Origin: Diphasiastrum complanatum
Lineage: Eukaryota; Streptophyta; Lycopodiopsida; Lycopodiales; Lycopodiaceae
DNA: 64,000 nucleotides
Assembly: GCA_029204225.1 (NCBI GenBank)
Contig: MU832213.1
Span: 1-64,000, forward strand
Direction of reading: 5' to 3'
Positions 13,432 through 24,183 of the stretch are shown here, piece after piece; within the stretch, counting starts at the first letter, position 1, and every line of letters starts with the position of its first letter. The translations under genes and the position numbers were made by a program. Below the pieces are notes generated by a model. That model was given only the letters and a program-made list of their open reading frames with translations, was not told where the DNA came from and did no database searches.

Positions 13432-13645
13432 TATATAAGCTATTGTGGACATGTTTGTGCATGAGACTTGCTCCTACTCTTGGTGGTATGTCATGGAATT
13501 TGGTCATCATATATTGTTGAGAAATTGAGGGCATGTAATTGATGACCAGACAATTTTATATATTTGTATGAAAGCTAGTGTGGACATGTTTGTGCATGTG
13601 GCTTGCTCCTACTCTCTGTGGTATGTCATGGCATTTGGTAAACGT
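13432..13645 (+). repeat. Direct repeat, ~75-bp units ~130 bp apart
   Basis: The block TGTGGACATGTTTGTGCATG followed by a CTTGCTCCTACTCT stretch and GGTATGTCATGG occurs at about 13445-13500 and again at about 13573-13635. Confidence 0.82.
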
Positions 13646-13804
13646 ATGCTCTTGGTCGATCTTCATATATTTGTATAAAATGTCAAAAATTGAGATTTGA
13701 GGACCATGCAAAGATCTCAACGACCTCTGTGCATGTGAGGTTGCACAAGATGCATCTATGATAGATCAAATCATATTTTCAAGGGCTATCTATCAAGCTT
13801 TGAA

Positions 13805-13880
13805 TCCAGGCAAATTGCCTACATTGGCAAATCTAGCCATGTAGAATATTGTATACTTTCTCAATATTTTTTGTTAGACG
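13805..13880 (+). pseudogene. Possible copia zinc-knuckle remnant
   Basis: Translated over two frames, the sequence gives CLHW then GKSSHVEYC, resembling the CX2CX4HX4C nucleocapsid knuckle with one base lost. A Tyr replaces the more usual residue before the last Cys. There is no other support, so this may be chance. Confidence 0.25.
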
Positions 13881-15290
13881 CTTGAATGGCCAAAGTGCCA
13901 CTTGTCAATCCACACCTAATGTAGTTTACCATGAGTCAAGAGGAGTGGTTGTGTCCATTTGGTAGTGATTCCTACTTTGTAGGATCTAGACCATGATTTA
14001 TGATGAGATTTGTACCTACCATGCACCTACCAAGCATGACTCTTGGATGTACGCTAAGGTTTTCACTTTAGGGAAAGAGAGTTGAGTCTACTTCCTTATT
14101 ACATGCTGGATTTTCACCTAACTTTGCAAAGGAAGTGTCTTTTACTATGTATTTCCATTCTCCATAGTGAGAAGATAGAAACTTTCTAGAGCCTCAAGGA
14201 GAAACTCAGATTTTCTCTCTATGTATTGTGAATTTTCTAAATATATATAGAACTAGAAGGCCAACTCGAGATGAAATAGATAAAATATTTATAAGTAGAT
14301 ATATAATTGATATTTAAACAATCGAAAAAATTGATGCAAATACAACAATAATATGTACACTGTGATTTTTTGCCTACCTACCATTCGAACGACTTATAAA
14401 TATCTAATTTTAGACTTGTTTTACACTTTTGCAGGAGTGCAAATCATCCTCTATCACCAGTGGTAAGATATAGAGCAAAAATGGCTACTTTTGCATATTT
14501 CATCATAGTAAGTATTCGCATAGAGGTAAAACATCTCTAAACGATTTCTATCGAAAACTCTAACACCCATGCGAATACTCTACTTACATCTCTTAACCAC
14601 GAATTCGAAAAAGGCCTCCCAGCACTTCAGGTAAGATTTCCACCATTCACACACCCTACCAGGACTCACTTGCACAGCTGTTGTTTTTCAGTGCCCATAG
14701 TGGTTTAGATCCCTCAATTGGTATTGTGTGAGTATCAAACTTTATCGTGCAAGTCATTTTGATGTATTTAGGCTTGTGCGAGTATCGAACCCTTTGTGTG
14801 AGTCATTTTTTAAGTATTGAGAAGTGTGCAAATCATTTGTGCAAGTCATTTATGTGTTGCTCACATAGCCTATTTTTGACAAGATCTAAACTTGTGCGAG
14901 TTCCCAGACATGCGTGCGAATTCTATCCAAAGAGGTCCACTTGTGATCACAATGAAGCCCCATCATTTCAAGCACTTGAAACTTAGTAAAATTCTCCAAG
15001 ATCAACATCGTATGGTTCCACTCAAGAAAATCCGAGCTCTTGCATATACACTTTGCACCTAGAATTGTACATATCCATCTTCCATCGTCGACAATCCTAT
15101 CACGATGAATTTGGTTTGATAGCCTTAGGCACCTCTAGTAGGGAACGCCTTAGAAGTGTCCTAGTAGGAAGCCATAGATCCGTCACAATAAGTTTGCCAA
15201 ATCTGTCAATATCAACATCCATCACCCATCACCTAAGTGCATAGAATATCTGCTAGATCACGATGGCAACAAAGTGTAAATCAAAAGGGG
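13881..15290. other. Unassigned sequence
   Basis: No domain recognised. The reading frame at 14747-14986 lacks any known motif. GTGCGAGT words recur between 14720 and 14920. Confidence 0.45.
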
Positions 15291-15294
15291 ATTC

Positions 15295-15830
15295 CGCAAA
15301 TTGATACACCGAAGTATGATGGGGACTTAGACTTAGTTCGTTTCCTTCAAGACTTCAACAATGCTTGTAAGTTTTATGGAGACAACACATAACTGAAAAG
15401 TTAAGAATGATCTTGATGGTTCTACAAGGCAATGCAAAAGAGTGGTATTTAGATCTAGAGAGCCCGGATATCGAGTCATGCAAAACCATAGAAAAAGCTC
15501 CCACCACAAGCTTTAAACCCTGCAAGTACACTCAAAGCCCTTTCATCCAATTGACTCAGATGAAAATGAGGACAGAAGTCCGTACGCACCTACATTGGGC
15601 ATTTTAAACGTCTCAAGGTAGAGTGTGTTGAAGATAAAATTATTGAAAAAATGGCCATTAAATTATTCCTAGTCGGGTTACCCAAGGCCATTAGAAGAGC
15701 ATTGCAACCCGCAGATTCTTACACGACACTAAAAGATGCGATGGATGACATCATCCGAGTAGAAGATGAAGGGTCTGATGAGGATAACTATTATCACGAG
15801 AAAAAAGGGTAAGTGGCTGACTAAACACGA
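15295..15830 (+). pseudogene. Ty3/gypsy gag remnant
   Basis: Capsid-like fragments of a gypsy gag: IPQIDTPKYDGDLDLVRFLQ, ILMVLQGNAKEWYLDLESP and, in another frame, KMAIKLFLVGLPKAIRRALQ then TLKDAMDDIIRVEDE. Frameshifts and stops break it. It is cut off at 15949, where the copia A LTR begins, so the copia probably inserted into this older element. Confidence 0.72.
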
Positions 15831-15948
15831 GACTTCACGCATTGAAGAATCCACCTCAACTAAAAAACTTTTCCTATCCATGAAAATGTATGGTGCCCTG
15901 TGTGTGCTCGACCAATGTACCATCCGTATAGACTGTCAGAAAGAGGTA

Positions 15949-17096
15949 TGTGAAAGATAGGTCAAATAAGATTCGAATAAAAAGAATTTGTAGGTCGCAT
16001 AAGATACGAATAAAAAGAATTCGAACGACAAGAAAGAAAACTTATCATGCGCAGCGGAATAGACTATCTTCCTCTTTCTTCATGCATGACTACACCTATC
16101 AATTTCGAACAAAACAATAGTGATAGAAATCATGCTAACTTTGAAATCATCAGTACTACAGTGATTAAGTAGTCAAACAATAATGCATTGAATTATCAGA
16201 CAAATAATTAGTCGCGAAAAACTACAGAAATGCATACATTCTTGGACGAACCTAAACACAATAAAAGATAGTATTGATTCAGTATGAAAATAAAACAGAA
16301 GTAAATGAGGACAATAAGTTGAGGATTGAAGTCACGTACTCTAAGCTATCTCTGAGCGGCTAAAATGAAAGTCTGAATTAAGCGCAATGCTGATAAGCAG
16401 TAAGTGCAATAGCAATCTCTAAACAACTCTAAGAAGTGAGCTAGAATGCTCAAGAGTGTTCAAGCTCGCAGGCTTGGGAGAGAGAGAGCTAAGTATTCAA
16501 TACTTGCTAATCTATTGATCAAAACTTCAGAACTTTAGAACTTGAGAGCTTGAAAAGAGATGTATGAACAGCTGATTTATACTAAGTAATTAGGTTATCA
16601 AATGCGATTGCCAATTAGCTGGTGTCCGTTGGCATTCATCCAGTTTCTTTTCGAAAATTGATTGCTGATAAGCGATGAAAATTGGCCGTAAACAGTATGT
16701 CTACATTAATGAACTGAAACTGTCACTCTACAGAAATGAACTAAAACTATCATAGGCGACAGTGTCGCAAAAAGGTGATAGTGTCGGCTTTTTGCAAAAA
16801 AACTCAATAGTGTCTTTAAATCTCATTTGAGGCACTTAACATCTGAGGCATTTTAAAAAAAAAAAGCAAAAAACTCGTAAATCCTGACAGACAAAAAATG
16901 TGAACAAGACGACACTGCATTTTTTTATGTTATTCCTAACAAGCGACAGTATCTAGATTGTAGAGAGAGAAAATACGACATACAACAAACTCCGTGTATT
17001 TCTACAGACTGTGTAAAGACACGGGATAAACTGGATAAACAATGGATGAGGATTAAAACCGATTAGTCGATTAGTAAGAAGGAGAATAATCCAACA
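15949..17096 (-). mobile_element. Copia A 3' LTR
   Basis: An LTR of 1148 bp reading TGTTGGATTATTCTCC at its start (high-coordinate end) and ending TTTCACA at 15949, so TG...CA. It matches the solo LTR at 2645-3890. A polypurine tract lies just outside at 17097-17108. It contains only about six AG units at 16477-16489, where the solo copy has 70. Confidence 0.88.
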
Positions 17097-17108
17097 CTCC
17101 CTTTAATC
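17097..17108 (-). other. Polypurine tract of copia A
   Basis: Read on the minus strand this is GATTAAAGGGAG, directly before the LTR TGTTGG. It is the expected primer site for plus-strand DNA synthesis. It overlaps the last codons of the copia A RNase H frame. Confidence 0.8.
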
Positions 17109-17440
17109 TGAATCTTTGAATGCCTTGACCTTCAAACTTAGTTCTACACAAAATCTTTTGTGTGCTTCCAGACTTAATGCTTTGGTAAAAATATCAACTG
17201 TCATATCTTGCGTTCCACAGTACTGCAATCTGACCTCTTCATTGAGAACTTTGCTTTTGACGAAATGATACTTCAGTTCAATGTGCCTACTCCTAGAATA
17301 AAATCTAGGACTGGCTGATAAAGCAATGGCACTTTGATTATCACAAAATAATGTCGTCAGAGCATATTGATTCAGACCGATATCTAAGAGTAAGTTCCTC
17401 AACAAAATTCTTCCTTTGTAGCTTGAGAGGCTGCGATATA
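17103..17440 (-). pseudogene. Copia A RNase H
   Basis: C-terminal part of the copia RNase H: TLFCDNQSAIALSASPRFYS, RSRHIELKYHFVKSKV and VDIFTKALSLEAHKRF, followed at once by the polypurine tract and LTR. Upstream RNase H sequence to about 17600 is present only as broken frames. Confidence 0.85.
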
Positions 17441-17899
17441 CTTTGATTTAGTGGAAGATAGAGCTATTAAAGATTGCTTGCAACTGTTTTAGAAAATTGA
17501 ACCATTGTTGAGGAAGAATATAAATCCTGAAGTGGATTTACGAGTGTCTACATCTCCTATCCAACTTGCATATGTGTAACCACTAAGTAAATTGAGTTTG
17601 TCATTGCTCTATAACAAATGCAAAAGTCCATACTAGCTCAAAGATATCTCATGACTCTGATAAGAGCCTTCCAATGTGTTACACCAGGATTAGTCATAAA
17701 CTGATTGAGAGAGCTAGCTTGCAATTAATCAAATTATATCTGACTCACATGTTGTAGATGTATCTCTGTTGTGTAATGTAGACCCACTTCTGTTTTCTGT
17801 CTCTGTGTATTTGTATACCAAGGCAGAAATGAGCTTCGTTCAGATCGGTCATGTTGAATTCGGAAGATAGCATTGTCTTGGCCTCTTTTAGCAGATCAG

Positions 17900-18720
17900 T
17901 ACTGTTGCTAAAAAGCAATGTATTATCTACGTATAAAGTGATAATGATAAAAGACTACTGCACTGCTTTGAAGTAAACATTTGAATCTGAAGAGCTAGGT
18001 GTGTAGCCATGATCAATAAGGAAAGTATTGATCCTTTGAAACCATGCTCGAGCAGATTGCTTCAAGCCATAAAGTGCCTTATGGAGTTTACACACATGAT
18101 TGTGTTTACCCTCGATAATATAACCTTCGGGTTGCACCATGTAAATGTCTTCTTCGATAACTCCATTGAGATATGATGTCTGTACATCCATTTGATGTAT
18201 TTTCAAATCTGTTGCAGCGGCAAATGATAGCAAAAGTTGAATAGAAGAATGCTTGACTACTGGACTGAAGTTCTTAGTGTAATCAACGTTGTATACCTAA
18301 GAAAATCCTTTGGCGGCAAGTCGTGCCATTCTCATGTTGATGCTTCCATCTGCATTGTACTTGACTTTGGAAATCCATTTGCAATCAACTACATTTTTGC
18401 TAGCAGGTAATTTGACAATTATCCATGTCTGATTCTTGATAAGAGATGAATACTCTTTATCCATAGCTTCTTTCCAAAGATCTAAATCAGGCTGAACTGA
18501 GTGCCTCTTGGACAGATGTCGGTTCCTGAACAAGGTAGACTGCAGACTCGTCGATATACCATTAAGGTAGTTTGCTTGCTCTTGAAGATCTTCTAGGTAA
18601 TAGAGAAATTTTATAATTTTCATCATATTATAGTTGCCGAACTGCAACATCATCATCTTCTGATTCATCGTTGATTTGTTGTTCATCAAAAGTAGAAGAG
18701 GTTGGACCTTCAATGGGAAT
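17900..18720 (-). pseudogene. Copia A reverse transcriptase
   Basis: Reverse transcriptase of copia A in two main frames. The N-terminal part has QTWIIVKLPASKNVVDCKW and ISKVKYNADGSI. The core has QMDVQTSYLNGVIEEDIYMV, then QPEGY and ALYGLKQSARAWF. The catalytic box at about 17937-17948 reads LYVDNTLLF, so the second Asp of YVDD is Asn. A stop near 18297 and frame changes confirm decay. Confidence 0.85.
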
Positions 18721-19346
18721 AGTCGACTGAGAAACTGGAAAGTTTAATATGTTAGGAGAATCTGACAGGTCGGCTACATGGGGACTGCCTTTTTCTTTGA
18801 GGTCTTCAAACTGATCTTCGATGAAGATGACATCTCGGCTAGTGAATATCTTCAACTCGATGGGATCGAACAACTTGTAGGCTTGATCTGAAGTAGTGTA
18901 GCTGATGAAAATACATTTGATACTCTAGAAGATGAGCTTCTTCTTGAGATCACGAGGTATCTGCGCAAACGCAGTACATTCAAAAATTCGTATGTTTAAA
19001 AAAGAAGGTTTGGTACCTATCCAAACTTCGAATGGTATTTTGTCTGAGAGATCTTTAGTAGGACATCTGTTCTGAATATAGGTTGTTGTTGAGATAGCTT
19101 CAATCCAGAAGGACTTCGGAAGTGTTACATGTGATAACATGCACTTTGCCGATTCAACTAAGATTATGTCCTTTCTCTCAGCAAGACCATTTGACTGAGG
19201 TGAATAGGAGGTAATGTATTCTTGCTCAATGCCATTGTTAAGACAATACTCCTTGAATTCGGTGGAGATGTATTATCCCCCGTTATCTGACCTCAGTGCT
19301 TTGTTTCGTTTGCCAGTTTGATTCTCACTTAGAATTTGCTTTGCAC
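18720..19346 (-). pseudogene. Copia A integrase C-terminal half
   Basis: Minus-strand sequence encodes ALRSDNGG, GIEQEYITSYSPQSNGLAER, then MLSHVTLPKSFWIEA and NRCPTKDLSDKIPFEVW, as in copia integrase. The 18628-18873 part is the integrase-RT linker (LKIFTSRDVIFIED). It stops abruptly near 19346, where copia B LTR sequence begins. The rest of copia A (gag, protease, integrase N-terminus) is not found in the window. Confidence 0.82.
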
Positions 19347-19600
19347 AAGAACACAGATCATGCTACACGATAACACAGACAGAAAAACACTCTCCACAGC
19401 AAGCTCACATAGCAACTGTATTTCTCAAAATGAAATTACACTGTACATATAGTTGTTCACTCAGACAACCCATGCATGACCCAGGTTGTCGTTGGTGGGA
19501 CGCGTGTCCCGTTGACTTGCCTCGTGACGAGGCCAACTGATCCTTATCAATTGATAGGACCCACAGTACAGTAACATAGTGATTCTACTTTAATTCTAAC
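19347..19600 (-). mobile_element. Copia B 3' LTR (probable)
   Basis: Non-coding block between copia A integrase and copia B RNase H. On the minus strand a purine tract, TTTAAGGGAGAGA (19601-19613), precedes GTTAGAATTAAAG, which is the usual LTR start with the first T changed. The other edge near 19347 is placed by the end of copia A coding similarity. No second LTR copy was found after 24183, so the length of about 254 bp is inferred. Confidence 0.55.
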
Positions 19601-19613
19601 TCTCTCCCTTAAA
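19601..19613 (-). other. Polypurine tract of copia B
   Basis: TTTAAGGGAGAGA on the minus strand, about 45 bp after the RNase H stop. It marks the 3' LTR boundary. Confidence 0.6.
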
Positions 19614-19655
19614 GTAGAGTCTACTTTTTATACAGTCGTATACATAGCTTTAAAG

Positions 19656-20240
19656 TCAACAAACTTTAAGTACAGAAAGCTTTGATCTAGACTTATCAAA
19701 CTTTTCTCCAACAAGTGGCTTAGTGAAAATATCAGCTAGTTGTTCTTCTGTGCTACAATGAACAACATGAATTTCACGACTCAGGAGCCTCTCACGTATA
19801 AAGTGATACTGAATCTCAATGTGTTTAGTTCTCGCATGGAACACTGGATTCTTTGCTAGCTGAATGCCACTCTGACTGTCACTATGTAATGTCGTGGGAT
19901 TTTTCTGCCTCATGCCAACTTCTTCCAAGATTTGTCTCAACCGTATAGCTTCCTGTGCTGCACTACACATTGCCTTATACTCTGCTTCTGTGGTGGAAAG
20001 AACAATTGTACTTTGCTTCTTACTAGACCAGAAAAAGCAACTACCACAAAACTGGAATACATACCATGTGGTGGATCTACGATCATCATAGTCACCTCCC
20101 CAATCCGCATCCACATAGCCACACATTTTAGGTAAACCATCACGCTTCCTGTAAATCAAGCCATAATCTGAAGTGCCTTTTACATAACGCAAAATGCATT
20201 TAGCTGTCTTTCAATGCATTTCCGTAGGTGTTGACATAAA
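19656..20240 (-). pseudogene. Copia B RNase H
   Basis: A well-preserved copia RNase H of about 178 codons: GYVDADWGGDYDDRRSTTWY, STTEAEYKAMCSAAQEAI, LHSDSQSGIQLAKNPVFHAR and ADIFTKPL. The acidic residues expected of the active site (first Asp in DADW, Glu in TEAE, Asp in SDSQS) are present. The frame is open from the start to the stop at 19656, longer than in the other copia remnants here. Confidence 0.88.
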
Positions 20241-20339
20241 CTGACTTACAATGCCAACAACATAGCATATATTTAGTCTAGTCATGGTAAGGTAAATCAA
20301 GCTCCCTACTAACTGTCTATACAGTGTAGCATCAAATGA

Positions 20340-21240
20340 CTATGACTCATCAAGCTTAGAAAGCTTTTTACCTGGTCCAATAGGAGTATTTACTGGTTTG
20401 CAATCCTGCAACCTAAACCTGTGTAGCAACTCTTTGACATACTTCACCTGTGTTAAACCCACTTCGTGTCCTTTTTGCCACACCTCTACTCCAAGGCAAT
20501 AATGCATTAGACTGAGATCTGTCATCTTGAATTGTTCCATGAAGTCTTTCTTGATTATATCTATCATCTCTTGATTATTTCTCATAATAATCAAGTTATC
20601 AACATAAAGAGCAATCAAAGCAACCATACCATCAAAGCAAGAAGATTTCAATGTTTGGAGCATTTTTCCCAATGTTTAAAGCACATTTCAAAAATTCTGT
20701 TTTCAGAAAATTTGGATTAGAGTGTGTTCTCACCATCCCCTTTGAACAAAAGTAGGCATCAATCCTGCTATACCACGCACGTGGTGCCTGTTTAAGACCA
20801 TAAAGCGCTTTCTTCAAGCGACATACTTTATTTTCCTGTCCCTTCGTTACAAAGCCTTCAGGTTGATCCATGAACACCTCTTCTTCTAACTCACCATTTA
20901 GAAAACCAGATTTCACATCCATCTGATGCAAAGGCCAACCAAAATGTGAAGCTAAAGCAGCAAGTAGACGTAAAGTATTCCACTTACATAATGACGCAAA
21001 GGTCTCCTCATAGTCAATGTCTTTACTTTGTGCAAACCCTTTGATCACCAATCTTGACTTGTGCTTTGCTATACTTCCATCTGCATGGTACTTAGTTCTG
21101 TATACCCATTTGCAACCAATGGGTTTCTTGCCAAAGAGTGGTTCTACTAAGTCCCACGTGCTATGCTTAGCGATTGACTCCATCTCCTCTCCCATGGCCT
21201 TGACCCAAATGTCATCATCCTTCGCTTCAGCTTTCCTGTG
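20340..21240 (-). pseudogene. Copia B reverse transcriptase
   Basis: RNA-dependent DNA polymerase in two overlapping frames joined by a frameshift near 20650. Motifs include KPIGCKWVYRTKYHADGSIA, QMDVKSGFLNGELEEEVFMD, then QPEGF and KKALYGLKQAPRAWYSRI. The catalytic box is LYVDNLIIM at about 20590-20615, with Asn for the second Asp. The start lies next to the inserted fragment at 21241-21588. Confidence 0.9.
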
Positions 21241-21588
21241 TTGGTGTTACCATTAACCAAGTTGAGCTAGTCCAAGTCATACTGAATGGCTTGAGAGATG
21301 ACTATACAAGAACCAAGGAGGATCCATCTTCCACAAGAGGGATCATGCTTGGATATGCAAGCTCAAGCAAGGGATACAAAGTCTATCTCCCATCCTTGAA
21401 CAAATTTGTTGTTTCAAGGGATGTCATCTTTGATAAACATCATATGCATATGCTTGAAGAAGGCTCAAGTGCTCCAACAATCAAGAAGAAGATGGTCGAG
21501 GAGCAAGATCTTGGTTTTGAGGAGGAGCTCATGGAGGAGCAAGCACCAAACCCACCTATCCATAAGTCCAAGGTTCTTTGCTGTGAAT
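21241..21588 (+). pseudogene. Inserted plus-strand copia fragment
   Basis: About 350 bp that interrupts copia B, whose flanking minus-strand frame resumes on both sides (SSIIHS to the right, AKDDDIWVKAMGEEMES to the left). The plus strand encodes GIMLGYASSSKGYKVYLPSL then NKFVVSRDVIFDKHHMHML, the copia integrase-RT linker of another element. It has no LTRs of its own. The inserted domain is the same one it interrupts, but inverted. Confidence 0.82.
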
Positions 21589-22670
21589 AATGCTAGATAG
21601 GAGAGCATAATTTGCTTCATACCTTTCAGGTTGTGTCTTATCTCTTGTTGATCTTCGTAGCTCTCCCTGGCTAGATGATCCTGGAAAGTCATCCATGTCG
21701 CGGCTCTCCAACAATCTCTCAAACCACTTAGGGAGCTTCATGTCAGATGATCGGCTTCCTGGTGAAAATGTATCCCACGGTATATCCTTCTCCTTGTGTT
21801 TGTCACCTGCAACTTCAATCCTTCTTGCACCAAAAGGTTTGTCCCTACCTCTCCAACCTGTCTCTTGAGGTTGAGTAGTAGTATCTTGAGATGTATCCTC
21901 TTTTTCATCACTTGAAGGGTCAATGAATGGATCATCATCAGATGGTATCCTCACTATACCATCTTTCCCACTGGATGCATCTATCTTCTCAGCATCCTCG
22001 TCTTCATACATCTTGGATTCATCAAAGATAACATCACGACTTACATGTATTTTGTTTTCCACTAGATCAAAACATCTATAGCCTTTCACACGATCATCAT
22101 TTCCTAGGAATATGCACTTGATAGATTTTACATCAAGTTTACGTCTCTCTTGCTTAGGAATGTGTACAAAGGCCTTACATCCAAAGATTCGCAAGTGGTT
22201 CACCTTTGATTTCTTCTTCGTGAATGCTTCCTCAGGTGTTATCTTTGTTATGGCAATGGTAGGACTTCTATTTTGAAGATAGACTGTCGTACTGCATGCT
22301 TCTGACCAAAAATCTTTTGGTAGTTTCATCTCAGCTAGCATAGATCTGGCACTTTCCACAATCGTACGATTCTTGCACTCAGCTACACCATTGAGAGCAG
22401 GAGTCTAAGCTTGCGTAAATTGTCTTTTAGTCCCACATTGATCACAAAGATCATTGAAGTCATTAGACTTGTACTCACCTCCACTATCTGATCTTAGGAC
22501 TTTGATCTTCCTACATGTCTGATTTTCGACCAATGCTTTGAAGCTCTTGAAGTTGTCAAATGCATCTGATTTCTTCTTCAAGAAGTAGATCCACATCTTA
22601 CATGACATATCATCAATAAAGGTCATGAAATAGAAGGCTTTACCTAAGGACATGGTCCTCATAGGCCCTC
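21589..22670 (-). pseudogene. Copia B integrase core and C-terminus
   Basis: The catalytic DDE residues can be traced on the minus strand: HTDL at about 22690, RSDSGGEYKSNDF at about 22475, and NGVAECKNRTIVESA at about 22370. The C-terminal part has KDFWSEACSTTVYLQNRSPT, RIFGCKAFVHIPKQERRK and KIHVSRDVIFDES. Two stops near 22404 and 22668 break the frame. Confidence 0.88.
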
Positions 22671-23295
22671 ATAAATCTGTGTGGATTAAATCCAAGATGT
22701 TCTTTGCTCTTGCAATATCCCCTTTATTGAACTTCTCTCGATGTTGCTTCCCATATACACAAGATTCGCACATTGATTTCAAGTGATCTTCTATGGTAGG
22801 CAATCATGTTACCATCTCCAATTTTCTCATCAAACTGAGGCTTCTTAGGTTCAAGTGACCAAGCCTCTTATGCCACAACTCAGTTTGCGATGGAATGGAC
22901 GATACAAGTCCATGTTGCCCCTTGATTGTAGCATTCAACTTGTACAATTTTGTATTGGGCTTCCTTACTCCATCCGCAATAACTTTGAACTTTTGGTTCA
23001 CATCTTTCATAAAGCAACGATCATGGGTGAATTCTACTTTCAACTTTTGATCAGTAATGACTCCAACACAAAGTAGATTTCTCTTCAAACCTGGTACATA
23101 AAGTTCCTCCCTGATCATCTTGCTTTTGCCATCAGGTAGTTGGATTGAAACAATGCCTATCCCCTTGATCTTGCACACATCGCCATTTGCTTGTGAAACG
23201 GACGTTCCATTATCCAACACTTTCAAGCTACTGAACCAATTCTTGTTACCTGTCATGTGTCTTGTGGCTCCCGAGTCAATATATCATGCTTGATC
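22671..23295 (-). pseudogene. Copia B protease and integrase zinc domain
   Basis: At the right end the copia protease signature YIDSGATRHMTGN can be read, with a stop replacing the usual Trp before it. The aspartic protease DSG is intact. Then follow YVPGLKRNLLCVGVITDQKL and HKRLGHLNLRSLSLM, with CESCVYGKQHREKF further on: the HHCC zinc domain of integrase. Confidence 0.87.
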
Positions 23296-24183
23296 ATCTT
23301 GATTAGATGACAATGCAGATATGAAGATGCTAGAGTCTTCAATCTCACCCTCATCGACAAGGTTACCTGCTTGCTTTGGTTTTCCCTTGTCTTGTTCCGC
23401 CAGGAATTTGCGACATTCACTCTTCCAATGGCCCTTTTTACCACAATGGAAGCACTTGTCTTTTTTCTTGGTCTTACTGGAAGATCCCTCATCCTCCTGA
23501 GTCTTGGCAAATTGTTGTTTAGACTTCTTCTTGCCCTTGCCCTTGTCTTGTTTTTGGCGTGTCGCAAGTGCTTGATCGTCAGTATTTTGACGTCCAGTTT
23601 TCACCATTTCTTGCCATTGCGCGTCCTACATCAAGATTTTTGTGAGCTCGTCAAAGGTTGACAATCTTCTTCTTGATGCTATTCCGCTCACAAACATCTG
23701 ATAGGGTTCTGCAATGCTGCACAATGCATTGTGCACCAACTCCACATCACGTATGCGCTCACCAATAGAATGCAGTTCATCCCTCATTGTCTTGATTCTG
23801 GTCATGTACGTCTGAATGTGCTCTCCTTGTTCCATTCGGGCACTATTCAGCTTTGACTTCAGAAAAATGATTCTTGACAGATTTGACGTATTGAACTGCT
23901 CCTTTAGCACATCCCATGTCTATCTGGGTGTAACAACATCACAAATGTGGGTAATGATGTGATCCTTCACTAACAAGTTAATGAAGATCATGGCTTTTCT
24001 CATCTTTTTGTCGAACACTTTGATATCCGCTTCATTTGGCGGCTTTCTCTCATCACCTGTGACGACTTCCCACACATCTTTCTCCATCAATATGTTTTTC
24101 ATTTTGAATTTCCACACTGCATAGTTGGAAATCCCGTCCAATTTGCTACTTTCACTCAAAATGGACTCTCCCATGTTTGCCAT
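23284..24183 (-). pseudogene. Copia B gag
   Basis: Gag capsid and nucleocapsid in three consecutive frames. N-terminus from ATG at 24183: MANMGESILSESSKLDGISN, YAVWKFKMKNIL. Middle (23626-23910): MLKEQFNTSNLSRIIFLKSK and YMTRIKTMRDELHSIGERI. End: the zinc knuckle CFHCGKKGHWKSECRKF at about 23400. A single stop near 23915 and a break near 23610 separate them. This is the 5' coding end of copia B. Confidence 0.88.
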
